DNA of 64,000 nt from Avidesulfovibrio sp964369685 (lineage in GTDB: Bacteria; Desulfobacterota; Desulfovibrionia; Desulfovibrionales; Desulfovibrionaceae), in assembly GCA_964369685.1 (NCBI GenBank), contig CAYJFB010000001.1:62001-126000 (forward strand), given 5' to 3'. The notes under the pieces were generated by a model. That model was not told the DNA's origin and did no database searches. It saw nothing but the letters and a program-made list of their open reading frames with translations. Shown piece by piece: positions 8,499 through 16,993 of this stretch (position 1 is the stretch's first letter; every line of letters begins with the position of its first letter). Made by a program: the position numbers and the translations under genes.

Positions 8499-10427
8499 TT
8501 ATTGATTGAACTCGTCATGACGAGAGTTGTCATTGAGTTCGTTTGTTGTTTCAAAAAACGATTTTATGGTATTTATGGGGTTTGTTGTATGTGGTACAAG
8601 CCAAAGGTGATAGGGCTGTACTACAAGCAGAACAAAAAAGACCATAAGAAGTAAACCATGTGTCGCATATCCTGTTCTTGCAACGAACCATAAAAGCAAG
8701 GCGGTCACAAGACAAAGCGGTGCCACCACAGTCAATAATGGCGCTGTTGTCGGGGTGTTGAGGGGGGTCAGCAATGGCGGTAAGAATCCTATAGGATTCA
8801 GCGTTTCAGGCAGCCATGAGGCCAGAAACGGCCATAATACAATAAAACCCAAAAAAAGGCCTATACATATAAAAAAGAGACTAAGAAGTCTGAAGAAAAT
8901 GGTACTGCGCAATGCAGATAAACCGAATAAACTTTTCGCAGCAAGAATCACCGCAGGGGCAAGCACAAGAAAAAATGCTCCGTTTTCTTGTGGCCAAGAA
9001 AACACAGCCAAAACAGAGCCCGCCAAGAGTAAACACCACAACCAACCGATTCCCGGTGCTTCATGTCTGTTTGTCCACGCGCGTTTGATCGCTTTTGGGG
9101 TCTCTTCCCACGGTAAAAAAAGTACCAACAAACACCACGGTATAGTCAAAAACACAAGAAAAAGGACGGTTTCTTGTGTTGAGATCAACGTCTGTATGTT
9201 GGGTATAGCCCAAGCGTCTGTCACATACGTATGGACAAAGGCAATGAAAAAGCCTTGTCCTTCTGCAAGCGAGCCAAGCCATGTAAACCAACCGAGTAAA
9301 CATACAAGCAGAAGACCAAAGCCCAATGCACCGTCTGCCGCTCCGGCTCGACGAAACGTACCCCGCCAAATTAAGAAAAAAACGTTACTGAGCAAAAGAC
9401 CCAATGCGGCAATGGGATTGCCAAAAATGACGCTTAAAGCCGTAAAGAAAAAGCCCATACTGAGCAAAAAAAACGCACGTTCTCGGATCCATCCCAAATA
9501 AAAATACGACGCGGCACAAATGAGACAGCAAGTACCAATCATGTTGACCGAAATACTGTTTCCTGCCAGAACAAATGGTATAGACGCCACTAAAACACAA
9601 CTTGCAGCGAGAGCTATTTGACGATTTTTTGTTGTTATCAAAGCAAAAAACCATATAACAATGGCCAAGATCGTGGCAAAAAACGCACTGCCGACAAACA
9701 ATGTCAGCGAATCAGACAAGGCAATACCAAAGGCCGTAAAACCTGCTTGTAACCACTGCAAGAGCACAATATATGCAGGCGAGTAGTCAACGGCAGGGAT
9801 ACCGTCAATGATCGGTATGCCGAATCCCGTAGCACGCATTTGGATAAATAAGTTTTCCCAATGTAAGGCCGTGTTTCCCGTCAACGTGCGTGTGTGTATC
9901 CATGGTATAAAAAGCGGTATACAAAAAAGCACCACGAGCAAAGGTCCAAACAACGATAACACACCAAAGAATTTGGAATGAAGAACACGTTCTTGTACAG
10001 CTGTACTTTGTGAGTAGGATTCTTGTGTTGTTGTTTCTTGGAGAGGGGGATGCTCTGAAAAAGAGTCTTGCATGACGGATTCTTGTGCCGTTGATTCCTG
10101 CAAAACACGTTCCTGCGATCTCGGCTCTTGTGGCGCTGGTTCTTGCAAGGCAGAAGCCTGTGTGGTCGGTTCTTGCATGGTACTGTTTTGGATTCTGGGC
10201 GTTTGCTCATTGTCTTGTAGGCTCGAGCCTTGTACGACGTGTTCGTTCATACTTTTTGTATTGTCGGCTTCTTTTGTCGCCGTATGTTGGGAAATATTGT
10301 TCGAAGCATTCACAGCGTCTGATGTTGAAGTCGGCGTAATATCGGTTGCCGCATGTCCGTGTGTTTCAGTGCTTATTTTTTTCTGACTTTCATTGCAAGA
10401 CGTTTCTTTACAGACAGGGGTTTCCAT
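8499..10427 (-). CDS. Glycosyltransferase-like polytopic membrane protein with Gln/Glu-rich repeat head
   Basis: A 642-residue protein. Residues 1-150 are soluble and of low complexity, Ser/Thr/Gln/Glu-rich, with a 5-residue periodicity of the type xxQE(P/S) over about residues 80-130. From about residue 155 it has 12 or more hydrophobic segments. The first periplasmic loop contains an acidic patch with DGIPAVDYSPAYIVLLQW, reminiscent of GT-C/ArnT (PMT family) glycosyltransferases, which use polyprenyl-phosphate sugars. A catalytic Asp cannot be assigned firmly. The extension is longer than usual for the family and is probably cytoplasmic. ATG at 10427 with AAGGA upstream. The family assignment is moderate and the function inferred. 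Confidence 0.65.
   Translation of the reverse strand: METPVCKETSCNESQKKISTETHGHAATDITPTSTSDAVNASNNISQHTATKEADNTKSMNEHVVQGSSLQDNEQTPRIQNSTMQEPTTQASALQEPAPQEPRSQERVLQESTAQESVMQDSFSEHPPLQETTTQESYSQSTAVQERVLHSKFFGVLSLFGPLLVVLFCIPLFIPWIHTRTLTGNTALHWENLFIQMRATGFGIPIIDGIPAVDYSPAYIVLLQWLQAGFTAFGIALSDSLTLFVGSAFFATILAIVIWFFALITTKNRQIALAASCVLVASIPFVLAGNSISVNMIGTCCLICAASYFYLGWIRERAFFLLSMGFFFTALSVIFGNPIAALGLLLSNVFFLIWRGTFRRAGAADGALGFGLLLVCLLGWFTWLGSLAEGQGFFIAFVHTYVTDAWAIPNIQTLISTQETVLFLVFLTIPWCLLVLFLPWEETPKAIKRAWTNRHEAPGIGWLWCLLLAGSVLAVFSWPQENGAFFLVLAPAVILAAKSLFGLSALRSTIFFRLLSLFFICIGLFLGFIVLWPFLASWLPETLNPIGFLPPLLTPLNTPTTAPLLTVVAPLCLVTALLLWFVARTGYATHGLLLMVFFVLLVVQPYHLWLVPHTTNPINTIKSFFETTNELNDNSRHDEFNQ
10077..10190 (-). 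repeat. Degenerate 15-bp minisatellite within the membrane-protein gene
   Basis: The codons for the Gln/Glu-rich head recur about every 15 bases, each unit containing TCTTGN or TCCTGC on the + strand (the complement of CAA/CAG-GAA/GAG), giving the xxQEx peptide repeat. Units differ by several substitutions, so the array is old or under mild selection. Confidence 0.6.
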
Positions 10428-10478
10428 AGTGTCTCATCCTTCAAAGCAGAGTGATTTTGAGCTGATTGCATTGTGCAA

Positions 10479-10535
10479 ATATGGTATCTGAGAAAACAGC
10501 AGGCGTGTTTGCTTGTGTTCTCTCAGATACCATAT
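10479..10535. terminator. Long hairpin between the symporter and glycosyltransferase-like genes
   Basis: Perfect 15-base arms (10479-10493 and 10521-10535) enclose a 27-base loop. It lies 100 bp past the end of the alanine symporter gene (leftward) and 50 bp before the next leftward gene, so it probably marks the symporter mRNA end. No classical U-run follows, and it lacks the core of the composite palindromic element. Confidence 0.5.
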
Positions 10536-10632
10536 TTTGTTTATCCTTATCAACATCATCGAAAACGAATGTCTGTTGACAGGATGTTGATCGTGTTTGA
10601 CATTGTTTTATTTTTCTTGCCTTTCGTGCGTT

Positions 10633-11973
10633 TTATTTGTCGTTACCCGCTTCATAGTCACGCACGAGTTTGAAAAGAACAGGACTGAGCAAGAGCAGGC
10701 CAAGCAAGTTGGGTATGGCCATTAAAGCATTGAAGGTGTCGGCAATCAACCACACCAAATCAAGTTTCACTAAGGCTCCGATAGGGATAACCAGTGTAAA
10801 AATGATTCGGAAAGGCATCAACGCTTTGTCACCGAAAAGGTAAATGGCGCAGCGTTCGCCATACACGCACCAACCAAGGGTGGTCGTGAATGCAAAGAAT
10901 AACAGACAAACAGTAACAAGAATATCACCATGCGGTATAACGGAATTAAAGGCTGCCATGGTTAACGAGGCGCCGTTGAGTCCACTTGTCCAAACACCGG
11001 TAACTAAAATGGCAAAGCCCGTCATACTACAAATGATGATGGTATCAATGAAAACACCGAGCATTCCGATGGTTGCTTGATTGACGGGTGAGCTTGTTGC
11101 GGCGGTGGCGTGAGCGATGGCTGCGCTGCCAAGACCTGCTTCATTGGAGAAGATTCCGCGAGCCATCCCCATACGAATTGCCATCATCACGGTTGCCCCT
11201 GCAAAACCGCCTTGAGCGGCTGTGGGAGTGAAAGCATCTTGCAAGACCCAAAGAAATACACGCGGTACTTCCGCAATATTTACAATAAGCACGTAAAGGG
11301 CAATAAGCGTATAAACCAAGGCCATCGTCGGCACAACTTTGCCCGCGACTTCACCGATACGCTTGAGACCACCCAAAAGCACAGCGGCAACAAGCAATAA
11401 CAAAGCCACCGCAGTGATCCATGAAGGGATGTTAAATGAGGCGGTTATGGATTCGGCAATGGCGTTACATTGCACCAAGTTTCCGATACCAAACGAGGCT
11501 ACAACGCAAAAAAAAGCAAAGAGTGTTCCCATCCATTGCCACTTTGCACCGAGTCCATTTTTGATAAAATACATGGCTCCGCCCACATAGTTCCCCGAAG
11601 GGGTTGTCTCGCGATAATGGACGGCCAACAAAATTTCGGCAAATTTTGTGGCAATCCCGACAAGGGCAGTAATCCACATCCAAAACAGCGCACCGGGGCC
11701 GCCTATAAAAATGGCTGTAGCCACACCGGCAATATTCCCTGTTCCAATCGTTGCGGCCAGAGCTGTCATTAAGGCGTTGAAAGGTGAAATTTCACCGTCA
11801 CCGCTCCCCTGGCGTCCTGACCAGAGGCGTGAAAAAGCGTAAGGAATTTTTCTAAAAGAAAACAAGCGTAATCCAATGGTCAAATATAAACCTGTGCCGC
11901 CAAGAAGAACCAACATGGCAGGTCCCCAGGCAACATTATTGATTGCTTTAAAAATGCTTTCAATCATTTCCAT
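10633..11973 (-). CDS. Sodium/alanine (AGCS-family) symporter
   Basis: This 446-residue inner-membrane protein takes up alanine or glycine with Na+ or H+. It has the expected length, about 10-11 membrane segments and the family signature region ATIGTGNIAGVATAIFIGG near residues 75-93, where GTGNI and the following glycines are typical. I place the start at 11973 because AAGGAGAG lies seven bases upstream; the frame stays open for 19 more codons upstream without a better ribosome site. It is a single gene with its own hairpin downstream. Confidence 0.9.
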   Translation of the reverse strand: MEMIESIFKAINNVAWGPAMLVLLGGTGLYLTIGLRLFSFRKIPYAFSRLWSGRQGSGDGEISPFNALMTALAATIGTGNIAGVATAIFIGGPGALFWMWITALVGIATKFAEILLAVHYRETTPSGNYVGGAMYFIKNGLGAKWQWMGTLFAFFCVVASFGIGNLVQCNAIAESITASFNIPSWITAVALLLLVAAVLLGGLKRIGEVAGKVVPTMALVYTLIALYVLIVNIAEVPRVFLWVLQDAFTPTAAQGGFAGATVMMAIRMGMARGIFSNEAGLGSAAIAHATAATSSPVNQATIGMLGVFIDTIIICSMTGFAILVTGVWTSGLNGASLTMAAFNSVIPHGDILVTVCLLFFAFTTTLGWCVYGERCAIYLFGDKALMPFRIIFTLVIPIGALVKLDLVWLIADTFNALMAIPNLLGLLLLSPVLFKLVRDYEAGNDK

Positions 11974-12300
11974 GAAATACTCTCCTTCCTTAATAGATGC
12001 AAAAGCTTTTAGTGAAAAGACTTGATACATATCAGGCCGTGTCGCAATGTGGTATTGTTTGTTTTCTATCTCCTTATTGTTATGAGGATGTATGTCTTTT
12101 TTATAAGAAGGCTATTGATTTTTATCAACACAGACAAGACTGTTCTGTCAAGCCCTGTACAATTGATAAAACATTTCACCAAAAGCAAAGAACAGTGTTT
12201 TTTGGATGTCGGTCGTATAGAAATACGGGTATACACAGCACAAATCAAGCGCTATGCGTTGTTAAGAACTTTTTTTAAAAAACTCGGCGTTCAGGTGCTA
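11974..12300. other. Intergenic region with no gene seen
   Basis: About 330 bases between RNase J and the symporter gene. It should carry the symporter promoter on the minus strand. I see no convincing coding frame, tRNA or repeat; the short frame crossing it on the + strand lacks a ribosome site and runs into the antisense of RNase J. Confidence 0.5.
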
Positions 12301-12327
12301 TCGCCCACAATCTGCTCTTGTGGGCGA
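12301..12327 (-). terminator. Hairpin terminator of the RNase J gene
   Basis: TCGCCCACAA and TTGTGGGCGA (12301-12310 and 12318-12327) form a perfect 10-bp stem with a 7-base loop, nine bases past the RNase J stop on the leftward strand. A run of Ts follows about 20 bases further on (GAGTTTTTT). Confidence 0.6.
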
Positions 12328-12335
12328 CGGAAACA

Positions 12336-13997
12336 TTATACTTCTGTGAGGATCGGAACAACAACAGGATCACGCCCAACAACTTTTCGAAAAAAGCCAC
12401 GCAATACTGAGCGCATTCGTTCATGCAGTCGCGGTAAGGAGAGTCGCGGTTCTTCTTCAAGCAAATCAAGCACCAAGCATTTTGCGTCATCAAGAACATG
12501 ATGAAAGCTTTGTTCAAAGACAAAGCCTTTGGAGAGCATGTCGGGGCCGTGGAGAATTTCGTTGGTTTCGCTGTCCAAGACAACAACGACAATAACCATG
12601 CCGTCGCCGCCGAGCAATTGCCGTTCGCGCAAGACAAGGCTGCCCACATCGCCGACGCCTTTCCCGTCAACCAAAATGGGATCGACGGCAATCCGCTCTT
12701 CCAAGCGAACAGAGCGCGGCAAAAGGGTTATGGGCATGCCGTTTTCCAAGATTAAGGCTCGTTCGGGCGTGACGCCGCATTCAAGAGCCAGATCGCGATT
12801 TGCCACAAGGTGACGAAATTCGCCGTGAATGGGTACAAAAAAACGGGGTTTGACCGCGTTAATCATGCCGCGCAATTCTTCACGTCTGGCGTGTCCCGAG
12901 ACATGCACATGGCGCACACCGTCATGAAAAACATGAGCGCCCATGCGATACATTTGGTTAATGATTCTGTTGACGGCTCTGGCATTGCCGGGGATTACCC
13001 GAGACGACATGATCACGGTATCGCCTGCTTGCAAGGCCAACTGGCGGTGTTCGCCCATGACAATGCGAGAGAGTGCAGACAACGGTTCTCCTTGTGAACC
13101 CGTAGCCAAAAGCACGGTGCGTTCCAAGGGCAAGGCGTCTGTAGGCATCGTTTGGTCGGTAAACATGTCGGCGCAAACCCGCAAATACCCGAGCGAACTT
13201 GCGCGTTCGATATTGTTGATGAGGCTTCGTCCGCTGACCACAACGGTACGATTAAATTGTTTTGCCATGTCAAAAACGGCTTGAATGCGTTCTATGTGAC
13301 TGGAAAACAGGGTGATGATGATGCGTTTTTGTGCTTCTGCAAAAATTTGTTGAAAGGCTTCACGCACGAGGGCTTCTGATTTTGTATGTCCTGCGGCTTC
13401 GGCGTTGGTGGAGTCGGCGAGCAACAAGCGAATACCTTGTCGCCCTGCAAACTTTTGAAAAGCCGCCAAATCGGTTCCCACGCCGTCGGAGGGGTTGGGA
13501 TCGATTTTAAAATCGCCTGTATGAACGACTTTTCCTGCAGGTGTTGTGACTGCCAAGGCATACCCTTGAGGAATCGAGTGGCTGACAGGAATGCATTGAA
13601 TCCGTAGGCCGACAACTTCAAAGTCTTTGTTTGGGAAGACAGGGCATAATTCGGCACGATCAAGCAAACCGCGTTCACGCAGTTTGTGTTCGACAAAAGC
13701 CAAGGTCAATGGAGAACCATAGAGTGTAAGGCCTTTCATAAAGGTCACAAGCCACGGAACCGCACCGATATGATCTTCGTGACCGTGGGTCAGCACGACA
13801 CCGTGGAGACGCTCACCTTGAGCCACGATGGGTTCCATGGGCGGAATGACCATATCTACGCCCAGCTGTTGTTCATCGGGGAACATGAGCCCGCAATCAA
13901 CAAGTATGGAGCCTTTGGCCGTTTCCCAAAGCTGACAGTTGAGGCCTATTTCGCCGAGGCCTCCGAGCGGTGTGATGGTTAATTGGTTTTCATTCAT
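12336..13997 (-). CDS. rnj: Ribonuclease J
   Basis: A 553-residue metallo-beta-lactamase/beta-CASP ribonuclease with endonuclease and 5' exonuclease activity in mRNA decay and rRNA maturation. The zinc-binding HxHxDH motif is at residues 71-76 (HGHEDH). HTGDFKID and the beta-CASP segment (ALVREAFQQI, then LFSSHIERIQ) follow, then the HVSGHAR motif and a C-terminal domain. Full length with ATG at 13997 and GGGAG upstream. Its presence fits Desulfobacterota, many of which use RNase J. The leader on the minus strand contains two tandem covarying hairpins (14030-14093) that could affect its own expression. Confidence 0.93.
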   Translation of the reverse strand: MNENQLTITPLGGLGEIGLNCQLWETAKGSILVDCGLMFPDEQQLGVDMVIPPMEPIVAQGERLHGVVLTHGHEDHIGAVPWLVTFMKGLTLYGSPLTLAFVEHKLRERGLLDRAELCPVFPNKDFEVVGLRIQCIPVSHSIPQGYALAVTTPAGKVVHTGDFKIDPNPSDGVGTDLAAFQKFAGRQGIRLLLADSTNAEAAGHTKSEALVREAFQQIFAEAQKRIIITLFSSHIERIQAVFDMAKQFNRTVVVSGRSLINNIERASSLGYLRVCADMFTDQTMPTDALPLERTVLLATGSQGEPLSALSRIVMGEHRQLALQAGDTVIMSSRVIPGNARAVNRIINQMYRMGAHVFHDGVRHVHVSGHARREELRGMINAVKPRFFVPIHGEFRHLVANRDLALECGVTPERALILENGMPITLLPRSVRLEERIAVDPILVDGKGVGDVGSLVLRERQLLGGDGMVIVVVVLDSETNEILHGPDMLSKGFVFEQSFHHVLDDAKCLVLDLLEEEPRLSLPRLHERMRSVLRGFFRKVVGRDPVVVPILTEV

Positions 13998-14029
13998 GAG
14001 TTCTCCCGCCGTTGCGGTGTTGTATAGTG

Positions 14030-14093
14030 TAGAGCGGCTGTTGCTGCCGTTCTGGTTCTTTTATAATCTAGAGCGGTCGTTGCTACCGTTCTG
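14030..14093. repeat. Two tandem 25-bp hairpin repeats upstream of RNase J
   Basis: Repeat 1 (14030-14054) and repeat 2 (14069-14093) match at 22 of 25 positions. Each folds as AGAGCGGN-loop-NCCGTTCT with loop NGTTGCT. Two of the three differences are a paired change: left-arm C to T and right-arm G to A, so the stem pair is kept. Such covariation points to a conserved structure. On the minus strand they fall 30-100 bases before the rnj ATG. Confidence 0.6.
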
Positions 14094-14231
14094 AGTGCGC
14101 TTCTTTGAAACATGTTTTGGGTTGTGTTCGTTTACGCGGTCTTTTTTTAGTCATTGATCAAGTCCGTTCTATACAAGAATCAAGGGCAGACTTCACAATG
14201 GAGGGCTTGGCATGAAAAAGCAATGTTTTTT

Positions 14232-15479
14232 TTATTCAAAGTCGGCAAGAAGGGATTCAAAAGACAGGGTGGAAAACGTTTTTCCTTTGCATTGTTCGCG
14301 AAAACGTTTGCATGACGCATGGAGTTCAGGCACGGCAACACCGTTCCGAATAGAGCTGTATGCTTCCAGAAAAGCTGCGAGCATGTCACAATATTTAAGT
14401 AATTCGCCGTCTTTTGGATCTTTATCGTCTGTATTTCCTTGTTGCTCCAGCATGTGAAAGCCGTGCAAACGATAAAAAACGTTATTCTCGGTGATTGCAT
14501 CGTCAAATTCTGAAGACAATCCTTCTGCCAATCCCAAGTAGTAACGCAAACGACACTCAATATCAGCGTAATCGCTGTTACGCAAGGGGCCGAAAATACG
14601 TGTTTCCATTTCTTGTTCTTCGTAGGCTCGTAACAGAGCCGTAATATCATCGACAGCGTGTTTTACAGGACTGATGATGTCACGAGTAAGCAATTCCGGT
14701 AAATCATGCACAAGACCTGCAAAAAAGTTATTGACACGACGTGCTGTACACGCTCCGACAACAAGGCTGCAACAGTATGCCAAAACACCTGTTAAAAACA
14801 TGTGTCCCATGACGGATGTTTCGGGTACACGCGGCGTGCCGGACCAACGGATTTGAAAACGCAATTGCCCGCACCACGCCGCAAGCCTGCTGATCGTTGA
14901 ATGGGGGAGTAACAGTTCGTTGACGCCCTGCACATCGCGCAAGGCGTTGAGGCGTTCCATAAAACTTTGATCGATACTTTCGATGTCTTCGTCGAAGGTG
15001 TTCAGGTTTTTGATAAGTTTAAATTCCCAATTTGAAGCATAGAGGTGTGCGGCTGTAAGGATGCGATCGGCGGGTTCGTTGCGTTCGCGAAACTGCAAAT
15101 CAAGACACATTCGTTCCCAAAACGCTTCGCCAAGCGGTCGGACAACAGGTTCCAAGCGTTGTAATGCCCATGAGGTCAATTTATTGTAATCGTTTTTATT
15201 TTCCATGATTTTATAGAAAATCGGCGGTTTTATATCTGTAATGACTAAGCGATAAAAGTAATCAAAAATGCCTCGTTCTACAACTTTTTGTTGCAATTCG
15301 AGGCGACTTGAGGCAGACAAAGAACGACTGTTCACTTGTGCAAGTAAAAAGGCCACAATCATTTTGTGTGCCTGCTTATCAATTTCTACCAATTCGACGG
15401 GACGGAGTTTATCGTTCCAACGGCGCATGTAGAAACCCGAAAAGGCAAGTTGAAGCAAATCTTTGTGAAGAGCAGGCAT
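14232..15479 (-). CDS. HD-domain protein (YfbR/HDOD-like hydrolase)
   Basis: A 415-residue soluble protein. In the middle (about residues 220-300) it has an HD-type metal site: H in GHMFLTG, then the HD pair in AGLVHDLPELL, followed by RDIISPVK. This resembles tandem-HD or 5'-nucleotidase-type phosphohydrolases. The first 200 residues are helical with no recognised motif. Start ATG at 15479; ribosome site weak. It lies alone between RNase J and rplM. The true substrate (nucleotide or cyclic nucleotide) is unknown. Confidence 0.8.
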   Translation of the reverse strand: MPALHKDLLQLAFSGFYMRRWNDKLRPVELVEIDKQAHKMIVAFLLAQVNSRSLSASSRLELQQKVVERGIFDYFYRLVITDIKPPIFYKIMENKNDYNKLTSWALQRLEPVVRPLGEAFWERMCLDLQFRERNEPADRILTAAHLYASNWEFKLIKNLNTFDEDIESIDQSFMERLNALRDVQGVNELLLPHSTISRLAAWCGQLRFQIRWSGTPRVPETSVMGHMFLTGVLAYCCSLVVGACTARRVNNFFAGLVHDLPELLTRDIISPVKHAVDDITALLRAYEEQEMETRIFGPLRNSDYADIECRLRYYLGLAEGLSSEFDDAITENNVFYRLHGFHMLEQQGNTDDKDPKDGELLKYCDMLAAFLEAYSSIRNGVAVPELHASCKRFREQCKGKTFSTLSFESLLADFE

Positions 15480-15736
15480 AGTTTTCTCGCTTGTACGGAC
15501 CCGTTACCCGTTGCGAGGAAGGGTCGGATTCCATGTTTTTGGTGAATGACACGACACCGTGTTGTTGAAAATCAAACAATCGGAATCGCAGCGACGGCCG
15601 GCGTTATTTTTATGTTTCGCGACAGCGTGTTGTCACGAGACGACAGAGCAAGGAAGATTTGTTCGACATTGTTGTTGTCGAACGGTGCACAGCGTTTCCT
15701 GAATATCGGGATACGGAACAGGGATACGATTTTGTC
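15480..15736. other. Intergenic region, no gene seen
   Basis: Between the divergent HD-protein and rplM genes. Apart from the rplM promoter at its right end it contains no convincing coding frame or RNA gene. Confidence 0.4.
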
Positions 15737-15766
15737 TTGACAGAGTCGTATTCGGTGTATTATGTT
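15737..15766 (+). promoter_or_regulatory. Candidate sigma-70 promoter of rplM-rpsI
   Basis: TTGACA at 15737 is followed by TATTAT at 15758 (15-base spacer) or TATGTT at 15761 (18-base spacer). The spacer end TTCGGTG also occurs in the carB promoter candidate at 40187. The rplM ATG lies 55-60 bases downstream. Confidence 0.45.
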
Positions 15767-15819
15767 GGTCTTTCATATTTTTTTTAGAGCCTATATACAG
15801 ATACGAGGAGACGCTTCTG

Positions 15820-16254
15820 ATGAAGACGTTCAGCCCTACCCCAGAGCATATTGACCATAGCTGGTATGTTGTTGATGCCGAAGGCCTTATTCTCGGCCGC
15901 CTTGCAGCCCAAATCGCTCACCGCCTGCGCGGCAAGCACAAACCCGAATACGCGCCCCATATGGACAACGGCGATTTCATCGTAGTGATCAACTGCGAAA
16001 AAATCAAGGTTACCGGCGCGAAGATGGAACAAAAGAAATACTATCGACATTCCGGTTATGTCGGTGGTCTGCGTGAAACGACGTTGTCTAAAATGTTGGA
16101 ACGCAAACCCGCTGATGTGCTGATGGCTGCGGTGCGTGGTATGCTGCCGAAGAATCGCCTTGGACGTGCGATGTTGACCAAGTTGAAAATCTACTCAGGT
16201 CCGACGCACCCCCATGCCGCTCAACAGCCCGGCACCTTGACGCTCCCTTACTAG
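15820..16254 (+). CDS. rplM: Ribosomal protein L13
   Basis: The 144-residue large-subunit protein uL13, an early assembly protein that binds 23S rRNA. The family blocks are present: SWYVVDAEGLILGRLAA near residue 14, then GKHKP, NCEKIKVTG, KKYYRHSGYVGG and a MLPKNRLGR motif near 108. Full length; GAGGAG lies upstream of the ATG. It forms the standard two-gene operon with rpsI 55 bp downstream. It ends in TAG, which matters for any claim of genome-wide amber decoding. Confidence 0.98.
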   Translation: MKTFSPTPEHIDHSWYVVDAEGLILGRLAAQIAHRLRGKHKPEYAPHMDNGDFIVVINCEKIKVTGAKMEQKKYYRHSGYVGGLRETTLSKMLERKPADVLMAAVRGMLPKNRLGRAMLTKLKIYSGPTHPHAAQQPGTLTLPY

Positions 16255-16309
16255 AGCGAATAGGGCCTTTATAACTCACAGACACTCGCATTTTTGAGGA
16301 GTCCTTCCC

Positions 16310-16699
16310 ATGTCCCAATTTGATTACGGCACAGGCCGTCGTAAAACTGCCACCGCACGCACACGTTTGTATGCCGGTAGTGGCAACATTGAAATCAACG
16401 GTCGGAAACTGGAAGACTATTTCCCCCGCAAGACGCTGCAAATGATCGTGCGTCAACCCTTGACTCTGACCAAACTCGCCGACAAATTTGACATTAAAGT
16501 CAATGTTTCCGGCGGTGGTGTGAGCGGTCAAGCAGAAGCTGTACGCCACGGTATTTCCCGCGCGTTGCTGGAAGCCGATACAGAATTGCGTCCCGCACTG
16601 AAACGTGCAGGCTTCTTGACTCGTGATTCGCGTCAGAAAGAACGTAAAAAATATGGTCAACGCGCCGCTCGTGCTCGTTACCAATATTCCAAACGTTAA
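16310..16699 (+). CDS. rpsI: Ribosomal protein S9
   Basis: The 129-residue small-subunit protein uS9, whose C-terminal tail reaches the P-site tRNA. The N-terminal block GTGRRKTATAR, central GGGVSGQAEAVRHGISRAL and basic tail ending YQYSKR are all canonical. A GAGGAG site precedes the ATG. Second gene of the rplM operon. It is followed immediately by a copy of the composite palindromic element, which probably defines the mRNA end. Confidence 0.98.
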   Translation: MSQFDYGTGRRKTATARTRLYAGSGNIEINGRKLEDYFPRKTLQMIVRQPLTLTKLADKFDIKVNVSGGGVSGQAEAVRHGISRALLEADTELRPALKRAGFLTRDSRQKERKKYGQRAARARYQYSKR

Positions 16700-16707
16700 T
16701 CTTTTTT

Positions 16708-16844
16708 TCGGGGGCGCTTTCGCAGCGACGAGGCGAGGCTTTGTGTCTCTGCCTTCCCCCGAAGAGTTTCTTTACGCTTCGGCGTAGAACAAAGAAAACG
16801 GATGACGGCACTGCTTTGCATTGCTTTTCATCCGTTTTCTTTGT
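16708..16844 (+). repeat. Composite palindromic element, copy 2
   Basis: Module A: TCGGGGG (16708) pairs with CCCCCGA (16756) around a longer than usual loop. Module B: its base reads CTTCGGCGTAG and its perfect 17-base arms run 16789-16805 and 16828-16844. The 22-base apex contains GCACTGCTTTGCATTG. It sits nine bases after the rpsI stop. Confidence 0.75.
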
Positions 16845-16993
16845 CCTCGCTTGATATTGGATCATCTCGATCCGTATCGGTTGCGTCAAATATATCGCTT
16901 GCAGTCTTTCTGCGAAATGATGTTTTTCAATCAGCTTTGTCTGTATGTATGTATTTGCTCTTTTTCAGAAAAGATGAGGAAAATCTTTTCTGT

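Noticed and set aside
8755..9501. A 248-codon plus-strand frame inside the membrane-protein gene
   Set aside because: Lys/Pro-rich antisense of hydrophobic codons; no start site or family.
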